A stretch of 64,000 bases of DNA from Dama dama. Taxonomy: Eukaryota; Chordata; Mammalia; Artiodactyla; Cervidae. The stretch is from assembly GCF_033118175.1 (NCBI RefSeq), contig NC_083714.1, forward strand, positions 930,001 through 994,000. The letters are read 5' to 3'. Position numbers and translations under genes: made by a program. The notes beneath the pieces were generated by a model, which saw only the letters and a list, made by a program, of their open reading frames with translations, was not told where the DNA came from and ran no database searches. Below, one piece after another: positions 1 to 10,471 of this stretch. Numbering within the stretch: position 1 is the stretch's first letter; each line of letters starts with the position of its first letter.

Positions 1-2050
1 AAGCGGTGTTCAAAAACATGAGGAGCCTGAAAAGGTGTGAAAAATATGAAGAGCTTCAAAAGGTGTCAAATTATGAGGAGCGTGAAACGGTCTGAAAAAT
101 AGGAGGAGCATGAAGTGGTGTTGAAAAAAATGAAGAGCCTGAATATGTGTGCAAAATATGAAGAGCTTCAAAAGGTGTGAAATACATGTGGAGCACGAAA
201 CGGTCTGAAAAATAGGAGGATCATGAAGCCGTGTTCAAAAAAATTGCAGAGACTGAAAAGGTGTGAAAAATATGAAGAGCTTCAAAAGGTGTCAAATTAT
301 GAGGAGCATAAACGGTCTGCAAATAGGACCAGCATGAAGCGGTGTTCAAAAACATGAAGAACCTGAAAAGGTTTGAAAAATATGAATAGCTTTAAAAGGT
401 GTGAAAATTATGAGGAGCAGGAAACGTTCGAAAAATAGGAGGAGGATGAAGCAATGTTGAAAAACATGAAGAGTCTGAAAAGGTGTGAAAATATGAAGAG
501 CTTCAAAAATATGAAAAATATGAAGAGCTTCAAAAGGTGTGAAAAACATGAAGAGCTTCAAAAGGTGTCAAAAATATGAGGTGCATGAAATGGTCTGAAA
601 AGTAGGAGGAGCATGAAGCGGTGTTGAAAAACATGAAGAGCCTGAAAACGTGTGAAAAATATGAAGAGCTTCAAAAGGAGTAAAAAATATGAGGAGAATG
701 AAACGGTCTTAAAAATAGGAGGAGCATGAAGAGGTGTTGAAAAACATGAAGAGCCTGAAAAGGTGTGAAAAATATGAAGAGCTTCAAAAGGTGTCAAAAA
801 TATGAGGAGCATGAAACGGTCTGAAAAATAGGAGGATCATGAAGCGGTGTTGAAAAACATGAAGAGCCTGAAAAGGTGTGAAAAATATGAAGAGCTTCAA
901 AAGGTGTCAAAAATATGAGGAGCATGAAACGGTCTGAAAAATAGGAGGAACATGAAGCAGTGTTGAAAAACATGAAGAGCCTGAAAAGGTGTGAAATATA
1001 TGAAGAGCTTCAAAAGGAGTCAAAAATATGAGGAGAATGAAACCGTCTGACAAATAGGAGGAGCATGAAGCATTGATGAAAAACATGAAGAGCCTGAAAA
1101 CGTGTGAAAAATATGAAGAGCTTCAAAAGGTGTCAAAAATATGAGGAGCATGAAACGGTCTGAATAATAGAAGGAGCATGAAACGGTCTTTAAACAAATG
1201 AAGAGCCTGAAAAGTTGTGAAAAATATGAAGAGCTTCAAAAGGTGTCAAAAATTAGATGAGCATGAAACGGTCTGAAAAATCGGAGGAGCATGAAGCGGT
1301 GTTGAAAATCTTGAAGAGCCTGAAAAGGTGTGAAAAACATGAAGAGGTTCAAAAATATGAAAAATTTGAAGAGCCTGAAAAGGTGTGAAAAATATGAAGA
1401 GCTTCATGAGGTGTCAAATATATGAGGATCATGAAACGGTCTGAATAATAGGAGTAGCAAGAAACGGTGTACAAAACATGAAGAGCCTGAAAAGGTGTGA
1501 AAAATGTGAAGAGCTTAAAAGGTGTGAAAAATATGAAGAGCTTCAAAAGGTGTTAAAAAGTAGATGAGCATGAAACGGTCTGAAAAATAGGAGGAGCATG
1601 AAGCGGTGTTGAAAAAATGAAGAGCCTGAAAAGGTGTGAAATATATGAAGAGCTTTAAAATGTGTCAAATTTATGAGGAGAATGAAACTGTCTGAAAAAT
1701 AGGAGGAGCTGAAGCGGTGTTGAAAAACATGAAGAGCCTGAAAAAGTGTGACAAATATGAAAAGTTTCTAAAGGTGTCAAAAATATGAGGAACATGAAAC
1801 GGTCTGAAAAATAGGAGGAGTATGAAGTGGAGTTGAAAAACATGAAGAGCTTGAAAAAGTGTGAAAAATTTGAAGAGCTTCAAAAGGTGTGAAATACATG
1901 AGGAGCATGAAACTCTCTGAAAAATAGAAGGAGCATGAAGTGGTGTTCAAAAACATGAAGAGTCTGAAAAGGATTGAAAAATATGAAGAGCTTCAAAATG
2001 TGTGAAAAATATGAGGAGCATGATATGGTTTCAAAAATAGGATTACCATG
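1..2050 (+). repeat. Ordinary monomers, array left part
   Basis: About eighteen monomers with scattered point changes and no block duplication that I could see. A subunits are mostly the TTGAAAAA type, with TTCAAAAA copies near the left edge and at 1180-1200. Several monomers carry short subunits or an extra C, for example around 490-560 and 1340-1410. The array is already under way at base 1, so its left border lies outside the window. Confidence 0.8.
832..944 (+). repeat. Representative 113-bp monomer (subunits A-B-C-D)
   Basis: A near-consensus copy showing the internal structure. Subunit A is 832-860 (29 bp; GAGGAKCAT head, then GAAGCGGTGTTG and A5). B is 861-888 (GAAGAGCCTG, A4, GGTGTG, A5, TAT). 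C is 889-916 (GAAGAGCTTC, A4, GGTGTC, A5, TAT). D is 917-944 (GAGGAGCATG, A3, CGGTCTG, A5, TAG). The four align base for base except one extra T in A, so the monomer is a diverged tetramer of a 28-bp ancestor. GAAGAGC (the SapI/EarI recognition word) occurs in B and C, AGCT (AluI) once in C, and CpG once each in A and D. This copy differs from the consensus at one base, in the head of A. Confidence 0.92.
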
Positions 2051-3777
2051 AAGCGGTGTTCAAAACATGAAGAGCCTGAAAAGTTTTGAAAAATATGAAA
2101 AGCTTCAAAAGGTGTCAAAAATGAGATGAGCATGAAACGTTCTGAAAAATAGGAGGTGCATGAAGCGGTGTTGAAAAACATGAAGAGCCTGAAAAGGTGT
2201 GAAAAATATGAAGAGCTTCAAAAAGTGTCAAAAATATGAGGAGCATGAAAAGGTCTGAAAAATAGGAGGAGCATGAAACGGTGTTCAAAAACAGGAAGAG
2301 CCTAAAAAGGTGTGAAATATATGAAGAGCTTCAAAACATGTCAAAAATATGTGGAGCATGAAACGGTCTGAAAAATAGGAGGAGCATGAAGCGCAGTTGA
2401 AAAACATGAAGAACCTGAAAACGTGTGAAAAATATGAACAGCTTCAAAAGGTGTGAAAAATGAGATGAGCATGAAACGTTCTGAAAAATAGGAGGTGCAT
2501 GAAGCGGTGTTGAAAAACATGAAGAACCTGAAAAGGTGTGAAAAATAGGAAGAGCTTCAAAGGGCGTCAAAAATATGAGGAGCATGAAACGGTCTGAAAA
2601 ATAGAAGCATGAAACGGTCTGAAAATTAGGAGGAGCATGAAGCAGTGTTGAAAAACATGAAGAACCTGAAAACGTGTGAAAAATATGAACAGCTTCAAAA
2701 GGTGTGAAAAATGAGATGAGCTTGAAGCGGTCTGAAAAATAGGAGGAGCATGAAGTGTTGTTTAAAAGCATGAAGAGCCTGAAAAGGTGTGAAAAATATG
2801 AAGAGCTTCAAAAGGTGTGAAAATATGAAGACCTGCAAAAGGTGGAAAAATCGATGAGCATGAAATGATCTGAAAATTAGGAGCAGCACGAAGCGGTGTT
2901 GAAAACCATGAAGAGCCTGAAAACGTGTAAAATATATGAAGAGCTTCAAAAGAAATGAAAAATATGAACAGCTTCAAAATGTGTCAAAAATGAGATGAGA
3001 ATGAAGCAGTCTGAAAAAAGGAGGAGCATGAAGTGGTGTTGAAAATCATGAAGAGCCTGAAAAGGTGTGAAAAATAGGAAGAGCTTCAAAGGGCGTCAAA
3101 AATATGAGGAGCATGAAACGGTCTGAAAAATAGGAGAAGCATGAAACGGTCTGAAAATTAGGAGGAGCATGAAGCAGTGTTGAAAAACATAAAGAGCCTG
3201 AAACAGTGTGAAATATATGAAGAGCCTCAAAGGTGTCAAAAATATGAGGAGCAAGAAACGGTCTGAAAAATAGAAGGAGCTTGAAGTGGTGTTGAAAAAC
3301 ATGAAGAGCCTGAAAAAGTGTGAAATATATGAAGAGCCTAAAAGGTGTCAAAAATATGAGGAGCAAGAAACGGTCTGAAAAATCGAAGGAGCTTGAAGTG
3401 GTGTTGAAAAACATGAAGAGCCTGAAGGTGTGAAAAATATGAAGAGCTTCAAAGGTGTCAAAATTAGGAGGAGCATGAAACGCTCTGAAAAAGAGGAGGA
3501 GAAGCAAGCGATGTTGAAAAACATGAAGAGCGTGAAAAAGTGTGAAAAATATGAAGAGCTTCAAAAGGTGTCAAGTATATGAGGAGCATGAAACGGTCTG
3601 AAAAATAGGAGGAGCATGAAGTGGTGCTGAAAAACATGAATAGCCTGAAAAGGTGTGAAAAATATGAAGAGCTTCAAAAGGCGTCAAAAATATGAGGAGC
3701 ATGAAACGGTCTGAAAAATAGGAGAAGCATGAAACGGTCTGAAAAATAGGAGGAGCATGAAGCGGTTTGAAAAACAT

Positions 3778-4357
3778 GAAGAGCCTGAAAAAGTGTGAAA
3801 AATATGAAGAGCTTCAAAATGTGTCAAAAATATGAGGAGAATGAAACGGTCTGAAAATTAGGAGGAGCATGAAGCGGTGTTGAAAAACATAAAGAGCCTG
3901 AAACAGTGTGAAATATATGAAGAGCCTCAAAGGTGTCAAAAATATGAGGAGCAAGAAACGGTCTGAAAAATAGAAGGAGCTTGAAGTGGTGTTGAAAAAC
4001 ATGAAGAGCCTGAAAAGGTGTGAAAAATATGAAGAGCTTCAAAAAGGTGTCAAATATATAAAGGTTGAAACGGTCTGAAAAATATGAGGAGCAAGAAATT
4101 GTTTTCAAAAACATGAAGAGCCTCAAAAGGTGTGAAAAATATGAAGAGCTTCAAAAAGGTGTCAAATATATAGAGGGTGAAACGGTCTGAAAAATATGAG
4201 GAGCAAGAGACTGTTTTCAAAAACATGAAGAGCCTCAAAAGGTGTGAACAATGTGAAGAGCTTCAAACTGTGTCAAAAATATGAGGAGCATGAAACGGTC
4301 TGAAACATAGGAGGAGCATGAAGTGTTGTTGAAAAACATGAAGAGCCTGAAAAAGGT
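3778..4357 (+). repeat. Higher-order block, paralogue of 7471-8162
   Basis: This run of about five monomers matches 7471-8162 variant for variant. The offset is 3693 bp at its start and 3805 bp after about 4030, because the downstream copy holds one extra monomer (about 7620-7735). Shared marks are GAGGAGAATGAAACGG, CATAAAGAGCCTGAAACAG, the two GAGGGTG/GTTGAAACGG monomers, and GGTGTGAACAATGTGAAG. The right border is where the copies switch to different sequence after GAAGTGTTGTTG. Confidence 0.75.
4031..4254 (+). repeat. Tandem pair of a divergent monomer subtype
   Basis: Two adjacent monomers starting at 4031 and 4143 share several linked changes: A5 instead of A4 in C, a shortened C-D junction reading AAATATATA then AGGGTGAAACGG or close to it, TATGAGGAGCAAGA in place of TAGGAGGAGCATGA, and CTGTTTTC or TTGTTTTC in subunit A. 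The same subtype recurs as a single copy near 5494-5606 and as a pair near 7835-8060. It is therefore a distinct, locally amplified sub-family within the mosaic region. Confidence 0.75.
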
Positions 4358-4402
4358 GTGAAACATATGAGGAGCATGAAACGGTCTGAAAAATAGGAGG
4401 AG

Positions 4403-4875
4403 CATGAAGTGTTGTTGAAAAACATGAAGAGCCTGAAAAGGTGTCAAAAATATGAAGAGCTTCAAAAAGTGTCAAAAATATGAGGAGCATGAAACGGTCT
4501 GAAAAATAGAAGAAGCATGAAGTGGTGAAGAAAAATATGAGGAGCCTGAAAAGGTGTAAAAAATATGAAGAGCTTCAAAGGTGTCAAAACTAAGAGGAGC
4601 ATGAAACGGTCTGAAAAAGTTGAGGAGCAGCAAGCGATGTTGAAAAACATGAAGAGCCTGAAAAGGTGTGAAAAATATGAAGAGATTCAAAATGTGTCAA
4701 AAATATGAGGAGCATGAAACGGTTTGAAAAATAGGAGGAGCATGAAGCGGTGTTGAAAAACATGAAGAGCCTGAAAAGGTGTGAAAAATATGAAGAGCTT
4801 CAAAATGTGTAAAAAATATGAGGAGCAAAAAAAGGTCTGAAAAATAGGAGGAGCATGAAGTGGTGCTGAAAAACA
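4403..4875 (+). repeat. Higher-order block, paralogue of 9085-9557
   Basis: About four monomers that match 9085-9557 at a constant offset of 4682 bp. Shared unusual words include GAAGTGGTGAAGAAAAATATG, CAAAACTAAGAGGAGC, GAGCAGCAAGCGATG, GAAGAGATTC and GAGCAAAAAAAGGTCTG. Small differences exist, for example GTTGAGG against GATGAGG near 4620. Boundaries are approximate. Confidence 0.78.
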
Positions 4876-5043
4876 TGAAGAGCCTGAAAAGGTGTGAAAA
4901 ATATGAAGAGCTTCAAAAGGCGTCAAAAATACGAGGAGCATGAAACGGTCTGAAAAATAGGAGGAGCATGAAACGGTCTGAAAATAGGAGGAGCATGAAG
5001 CGGTTTGAAAAACATGAAGAGCCTGAAAAAGTGTGAAAAATAT

Positions 5044-5493
5044 GAAGAGCTTCAAAAGGTGTCAAAAATATGAGGAGAATGAAACGGTCTGAAAATCAGG
5101 AGGAGCATGAAGCGGTGTTGAAAAACATAAAGAGCCTGAAAAAGTGTGAAATATATGAAGAGCCTCAAAGGTGTCAAAAATATGAGGAGCAAGAAACGGT
5201 CTGAAAAATAGAAGGAGCTTGAAGTGGTGTTGAAAAACATGAAGAGCCTGAAAAGGTGTGAAAAATATGAAGAGCTTCAAAAGGTGTCAAAAATATGAGG
5301 AGAATGAAACGGTCTGAAAATTAGGAGGAGCATGAAGCGGTGTTGAAAAACATAAAGAGACTGAAAAAGTGTGAAATATATGAAGAGCCTCAAAGGTGTC
5401 AAAAATATTAGGAGCAAGAAACGGTCTGAAAAATAGAAGGAGCTTGAAGTGGTGTTGAAAAACATGAAGAGCCTGAAAAGGTGTGAAAAATAT
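5044..5493 (+). repeat. Two tandem copies of a 225-bp dimeric unit
   Basis: Two consecutive 225-bp units (5044-5268 and 5269-5493) carry the same pattern of variants: GAGAATGAAACGG, CATAAAGAG, GTGAAATATATGAAGAGCCTC, GAGCAAGAAACGG and AATAGAAGGAGCTTGAAGTGG. Each is two monomers, one of them a base short. Single copies of the same dimer lie near 3812-4030 and 7505-7720. This is the simplest higher-order repeat in the mosaic region and a likely recent local duplication. Confidence 0.82.
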
Positions 5494-5575
5494 GAAGAGC
5501 TTCAGAAAGGTGTCAAATATATAGAGGGTGAAACGGTCTGAAAAATATGAGGAGCAAGAAACTGTTTTCAAAAAC

Positions 5576-6033
5576 ATGAAGAGCCTCAAAAGGTGTGAAA
5601 AATGTGAAGAGCTTCAAACTGTGTCAAAAATATGAGGAGCATGAAACGGTCTGAAACATAGGAGGAGCATGAAGTGATGTTGAAAAACATGAAGAGACTG
5701 AAAAAGTTGTGAAACATATGAGGAGCATGATATGGTCTGATAAATAGGAGGAGCATGAAGCGGTGTTGAAAAATATGAAGAGCATGAAAATGTGTGAAAA
5801 ATATGAAGAGCTTCAAAAGGTGTCAAAAATATAAGGAGCATGAAACGGTCTGAAATATAGCAGGAGCATGAAAAGGTGTTAAAAAACATGAAGAGCCTGA
5901 AAAGGTGTGAAAAATATGAAAAGCTTCAAATGGTGTCAAAAATATGAGGAGAATGAAACGGTCTGATATTTAGGAGGAGCATGAAGTGGTGTTGAAAAAC
6001 ATGAAGAGCTTGAAAAAGGTGTGAAACATATGA
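5576..6033 (+). repeat. Higher-order block, paralogue of 9557-10013
   Basis: This block matches 9557-10013 at an offset of 3980-3981 bp; a one-base deletion in the downstream copy near 9620 changes the offset. Shared rare words are GTGAAAAATGTGAAGAGC, CTTCAAACTGTGTC, CATGATATGGTCTGATAAATAG, GAAATATAGCAGGAGC and GTTAAAAAACATG. The copies part near 6033, where the downstream copy instead reads GAGTAGAATAAAACGG. Confidence 0.78.
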
Positions 6034-6390
6034 GGAGCATGAAACGGTCTGAAAAATAGGAGGAGCATGAAGCGTTGTTGAAAAACATGAAGAGCCTGAA
6101 AAGGTGTGAAAAACATGAAGTGCTTCAAAAGGTGTCAAAAACATGAGGAGCATGAAAAGGTCTGAAAAATAGGAGGAGCATGAAGCTGTGTTTAAAAAAA
6201 TGAAGAGCCTGGAGAAGTGTGAAAAATATGAAGAGCTTCAAAAAGTGTCAAAAATATGAGGAGCATTAAACGGTCTGAAAAATAGGAGAACCATGAAGTG
6301 GGGTTGAAAAATATGAAGAGCCTGAAAAGGTGTGAAAAATACGAAGAGCTTCAAAGGTGTCAAAATTATGAGGAGCATGAAACGCTCTGA
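6016..6390 (+). repeat. Higher-order block, paralogue of 8584-8958
   Basis: It matches 8584-8958 at an offset of 2568 bp. Shared marks are GAAGTGCTTC, AAAAACATGAGGAGCATG, CAAAAAAATGAAGAGCCTGG, GAGAAGTGTG, GAGCATTAAA and CTTCAAAGGTGTCAAAATTATG. The tail (GAAACGCTCTGAAAAAGAGG) is also found near 10830-10880 in yet another arrangement, so this block was copied more than once. Confidence 0.72.
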
Positions 6391-7470
6391 AAAAGAGGAG
6401 GAGCAGCAAGCGATGTTGAAAAACATGAAGAGCGTGAAAAGGTGTGAAAAATATGAAGAGCTTCAAAAGGTGTCAAAAATATGAGGAGCAAGAAACGGTC
6501 TGAAAAATAGGAGGAGCATGAAGCGGTGTTGAAAAACATGAAGAGCCTGAAAAGGTGTGAAAAATATGAAGAGCTTCAAAAGGTGTCAAATATATGAGGA
6601 GCATGATACGGTCTGAAAAATAGGAGGAGTATGAAGTGGTGCTGAAAAATATGAAGAGCCTGAAAAGGTGTGAAAAATAGGAAGAGCTTCAAAAGTTGTG
6701 AAAAATATGAGGAGCATGAAACGGTCTGAAAAATAAGAGGAGCATGAAGCCGTGTTGAAAAACATGTAGAGACTGAAAAGGTGTAAAAAATATGAAGAGC
6801 TTCAAAAGGTGTCAAAAATATGAGGAGCATGAAACGGTCTGAAAAATAGGAGGAGCATTGTAGCGTTGTTCAAAAACTTGAAGAGCCTGAAATGGTGTGA
6901 AAAATATGAAGAGCTTCAAAAGGTGTCAAAAATATGAGGAGCATGAAACGGTCTGAAAAATAAGAGGAGCATGAAATGGTGTTGAAAAACATGAAGAGCC
7001 TGAAAAGGTGTGAAACATATGAAGAGCTTCAAAAGGTGTGAAATACATGAGGAGTATGAAATGGTCTGAAAAATAGGAGGATCATGAGCGGTATTGAAAA
7101 ACATGAAGAGACTGAAAAGGTGTGAAAAATATGAAGAGCTTCAAAAGGTGTCAAAAATATGAGGAGCATGAAACGGTCTGAAAAATATGACGAGCATGAG
7201 ACGGTGTTCAAAAACATGAAGAGCCTGAAAAGGTGTGAAAAATATGAAGAGCTTCAAAAGGAGTGAAAAATATGAGGAGCATGAAACGGTCTGAAAAATA
7301 CGAGTTGCATGAAGCGGTGTTGAAAAACATGAAGAGCCTGAAAAGGTGTGAAAAATAGGAAGAGCTTCAAAAGGCGTCAAAAATATGAGGAGCATGAAAC
7401 GGTCTGAAAAATAGGAGAAGCATGAAATGGTCTGAAAAATAGGAGGAGCATGAAGCGGTTTGAAAAACAT

Positions 7471-8162
7471 GAAGAGCCTGAAAAAGTGTGAAAAATATGA
7501 AGAGCTTCAAAAGGTGTCAAAAATATGAGGAGAATGAAACGGTCTGAAAATTAGGAGGAGCATGAAGCGGTGTTGAAAAACATAAAGAGCCTGAAACAGT
7601 GTGAAATATATGAAGAGCCTCAAAGGTGTCAAAAATAAGAGGAGCAAGAAAAGGTCTGAAAAATTGAAGGAGCTTGAAGTGGTGTTGAAAGACATGAAGA
7701 GCCTGAAAAAGTGTGAAATATATGAAGAGCCTCAAAGGTGTCAAAAATATGAGGAGCAAGAAACGGTCTGAAAAATAGAAGGAACTTGAAGTGGTGTTGA
7801 AAAACATGAAGAGCCTGAAAAGGTGTGAAAAATATGAAGAGTTTCAAAAAGGTGTCAAATATATAGAGGGTGAAACGGTCTGAAAATTAAGAGGAGCAAG
7901 AAACTGTTTTCAAAAACATGAAGAGCCTCAAAAGGTGTGAAAAATATGAAGAGCTTCAAAAAGGTGTCAAATATATAGAGGGTGAAACGGTCTGAAAAAT
8001 ATGAGGAGCAAGAAACTGTTTTCAAAAACATGAAGAGCCTCAAAAGGTGTGAACAATGTGAAGAGCTTCAAACTGTGTCAAAAATATGAGGAGCATGAAA
8101 CGGTCTGAAACATAGGTGGAGCATGAAGTGTTGTTGAAAAACATGAAGAGCCTGAAAAAGGA
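7471..8162 (+). repeat. Higher-order block, second copy of 3778-4357
   Basis: This is the downstream paralogue of 3778-4357, longer by one monomer of the GAAGAGCCTC/GAGCAAGAAA type. It ends with GAAAAAGGAGTG where the upstream copy continues GAAAAAGGTGTG. Confidence 0.75.
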
Positions 8163-8169
8163 GTGAAAA

Positions 8170-8860
8170 ATATGAAGAGCTTCAAAATGTGTCAAAAATA
8201 TAAGGAGCATGAAACGGTCTGAAATATAGGAGGAGCATGAAAAGGTGTTAAAAAACATGAAGAGCCTGAAAAGGTGTGAAAAATATGAAAAGCTTCAAAT
8301 GGTGTCAAAAATATGAGGAGAATGAAACGGTCTGATAATTAGGAGGAGCATGAAGTGGTGTTGAAAAACATGAAGAGCTTGAAAAAGGTGTGAAACATAT
8401 GAGTAGAATAAAACGGTCTGAAAAATAGGAGGAGCATGAAGTGGTGGAGAAAAACATGAAGACCCTGAAAAGGTGTGAAAAATATGAAGAGCTACAAAAA
8501 GTGTCAAAAATATGAGGAGCTTGAAACGGTCTGAAATATAGGAGGAGCGTGAAAAAGTGTTAAAAAAATATGAAGAGCTTCAAAAGGTGTGAAACATATG
8601 AGGAGCATGAAACGGTCTGAAAAATAGGAGGAGCATGAAGCGTTGTTGAAAAACATGAAGAGCCTGAAAAGGTGTGAAAAATATGAAGTGCTTCAAAAGG
8701 TGTCAAAAACATGAGGAGCATGAAAAGGTCTGAAAAATAGGAGGAGCATGAAGCGGTGTTCAAAAAAATGAAGAGCCTGGAGAAGTGTGAAAAATATGAA
8801 GAGCTTCAAAAAGTGTCAAAAATATGAGGAGCATTAAATGGTCTGAAAAATAGGAGAAGC
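8170..8860 (+). repeat. Higher-order block, first copy of a 1611-bp-spaced pair
   Basis: About six monomers match 9781-10471 at a constant 1611-bp offset. Shared rare words include ATATAAGGAGCATG, GAAAAGCTTCAAATGG, CTGATAATTAGG, GAGTAGAATAAAACGG, AAGACCCTG, GAGCTACAAAAAGTG and GAGCGTGAAAA. The match ends after AATAGGAGAAGCATGAA, where the downstream copy gains an extra D-type subunit. Confidence 0.8.
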
Positions 8861-8958
8861 ATGAAGTGGTGTTGAAAAATATGAAGAGACTGAAAAGGTG
8901 TGAAAAATATGAAGAGCTTCAAAGGTGTCAAAATTATGAGGACCATGAAACGCTCTGA
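8584..8958 (+). repeat. Higher-order block, second copy of 6016-6390
   Basis: This is the downstream partner of 6016-6390 at a 2568-bp offset. It overlaps the 1611-bp-spaced block, so the same monomers have three or more relatives inside the mosaic region. It differs by small substitutions such as GAGGACCATG for GAGGAGCATG. Confidence 0.7.
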
Positions 8959-9084
8959 AAAATACGAGGAGCATGAAGCGGTGTTGAAAAACATGAAGAG
9001 CCTGAAAAGGTGTGAAAAATAGGAAGAGCTTCAAAAAGTGTCAAAAATATGAGGAGCATGAAACGGTCTGAAAAATAGGAGGAG

Positions 9085-10013
9085 CATGAAGCGTTGTTGA
9101 AAAACATGAAGAGCCTGAAAAGGTGTCAAAAATATGAAGAGCTTCAAAAAGTGTCAAAAATATGAGGAGCATGAAACGGTCTGAAAAATAGGAGAAGCAT
9201 GAAGTGGTGAAGAAAAATATGAGGAGCCTGAAAATGTGTAAAAAATATGAAGAGCTTCAAAGGTGTCAAAACTAAGAGGAGCATGAAACGGTCTGAAAAA
9301 GATGAGGAGCAGCAAGCGATGTTGAAAAACATGAAGAGCCTGAAAAGGTGTGAAAAATATGAAGAGATTCAAAAGGTGTCAAAAATATGAGGAGCATGAA
9401 ACGGTTTGAAAAATAGGAGGAGCATGAAGCGGTGGTGAAAATCATGAAGAGCCTGAAAAGGTGTGAAAAATATGAAGAGCTTCAAAATGTGTAAAAAATA
9501 TGAGGAGCAAAAAAAGGTCTGAAAAATAGGAGGAGCATGAAGTGGTGCTGAAAAACATGAAGAGCCTCAAAAGGTGTGAAAAATGTGAAGAGCTTCAAAC
9601 TGTGTCAAAAATATGAGGAGATGAAACGGTCTGAAACATAGGAGGAGCATGAAGTGTTGTTGAAAAACATGAAGAGCCTGAAAAAGTTGTGAAACATATG
9701 AGGAGCATGATATGGTCTGATAAATAGGAGGAGCATGAAGCGGTGTTGAAAAATATGAAGAGCATGAAAATGTGTGAAAAATATGAAGAGCTTCAAAAGG
9801 TGTCAAAAATATAAGGAGCATGAAACGGTCTGAAATATAGCAGGAGCATGAAAAGTTGTTAAAAAACATGAAGAGCCTGAAAAGGTGTGAAAAATATGAA
9901 AAGCTTCAAATGGTGTCAAAAATATGAGGAGAATGAAACGGTCTGATAATTAGGAGGAGCATGAAGTGGTGTTGAAAAACATGAAGAGCTTGAAAAAGGT
10001 GTGAAACATATGA
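9085..10013 (+). repeat. Chimeric block joining copies of 4403-4875 and 5576-6033
   Basis: The first half (to about 9557) follows 4403-4875 at an offset of 4682 bp. The second half follows 5576-6033 at an offset of 3980. The switch lies near 9557-9562, inside GAAGAGCC, where both parents read the same. The 700 bp between the two parents, holding the 225-bp dimers and a divergent subtype monomer, is absent. Either this block is a deletion derivative or the upstream region gained an insertion; the direction cannot be read from the window. Confidence 0.75.
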
Positions 10014-10471
10014 GTAGAATAAAACGGTCTGAAAAATAGGAGGAGCATGAAGTGGTGTAGAAAAACATAAAGACCCTGAAAAGGTGTGAAAAATATGAAG
10101 AGCTACAAAAAGTGTCAAAAATATGAGGAGCTTGAAACGGTCTGAAATATAGGAGGAGCGTGAAAAGGTGTTAAAAAAATATGAAGAGCTTCAAAAGGTG
10201 TGAAAAGTATGAGGAGCATGAAACGGTCTGAAAAATAGGAGGAGCATGAAGCGTTGTTGAAAAAAATGAAGAGCCTGAAAAGGTGTGAAAAATATGAAGT
10301 GCTTCAAAAAGTGTCAAAAACATGAGGAGCATGAAAATGTCTGAAAAATAGGAGGAGCTTGAAGCGGTGTTCAAAAAAATGAAGAGCCTGGAGAAGTGTG
10401 AAAAATATGAAGAGCTTCAAAAAGTGTCAAAAATATGAGGAGCATTAAACGGTCTGAAAAATAGGAGAAGC
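9781..10471 (+). repeat. Higher-order block, second copy of 8170-8860
   Basis: This is the downstream partner of 8170-8860 at a 1611-bp offset. It has a few substitutions, such as AGCAGGAGC for AGGAGGAGC and AAAAGTTGTT for AAAAGGTGTT. It continues directly into two extra D-type subunits (AATAGGAGAAGCATGAAACGG repeated) near 10440-10520. Confidence 0.8.

Noticed and set aside
889..916. GAAGAGCTTC in subunit C as a heat-shock element or perfect palindrome
   Set aside because: GAA and TTC are four bases apart rather than the two of a heat-shock element. The ten-base word is not a perfect palindrome at its centre.
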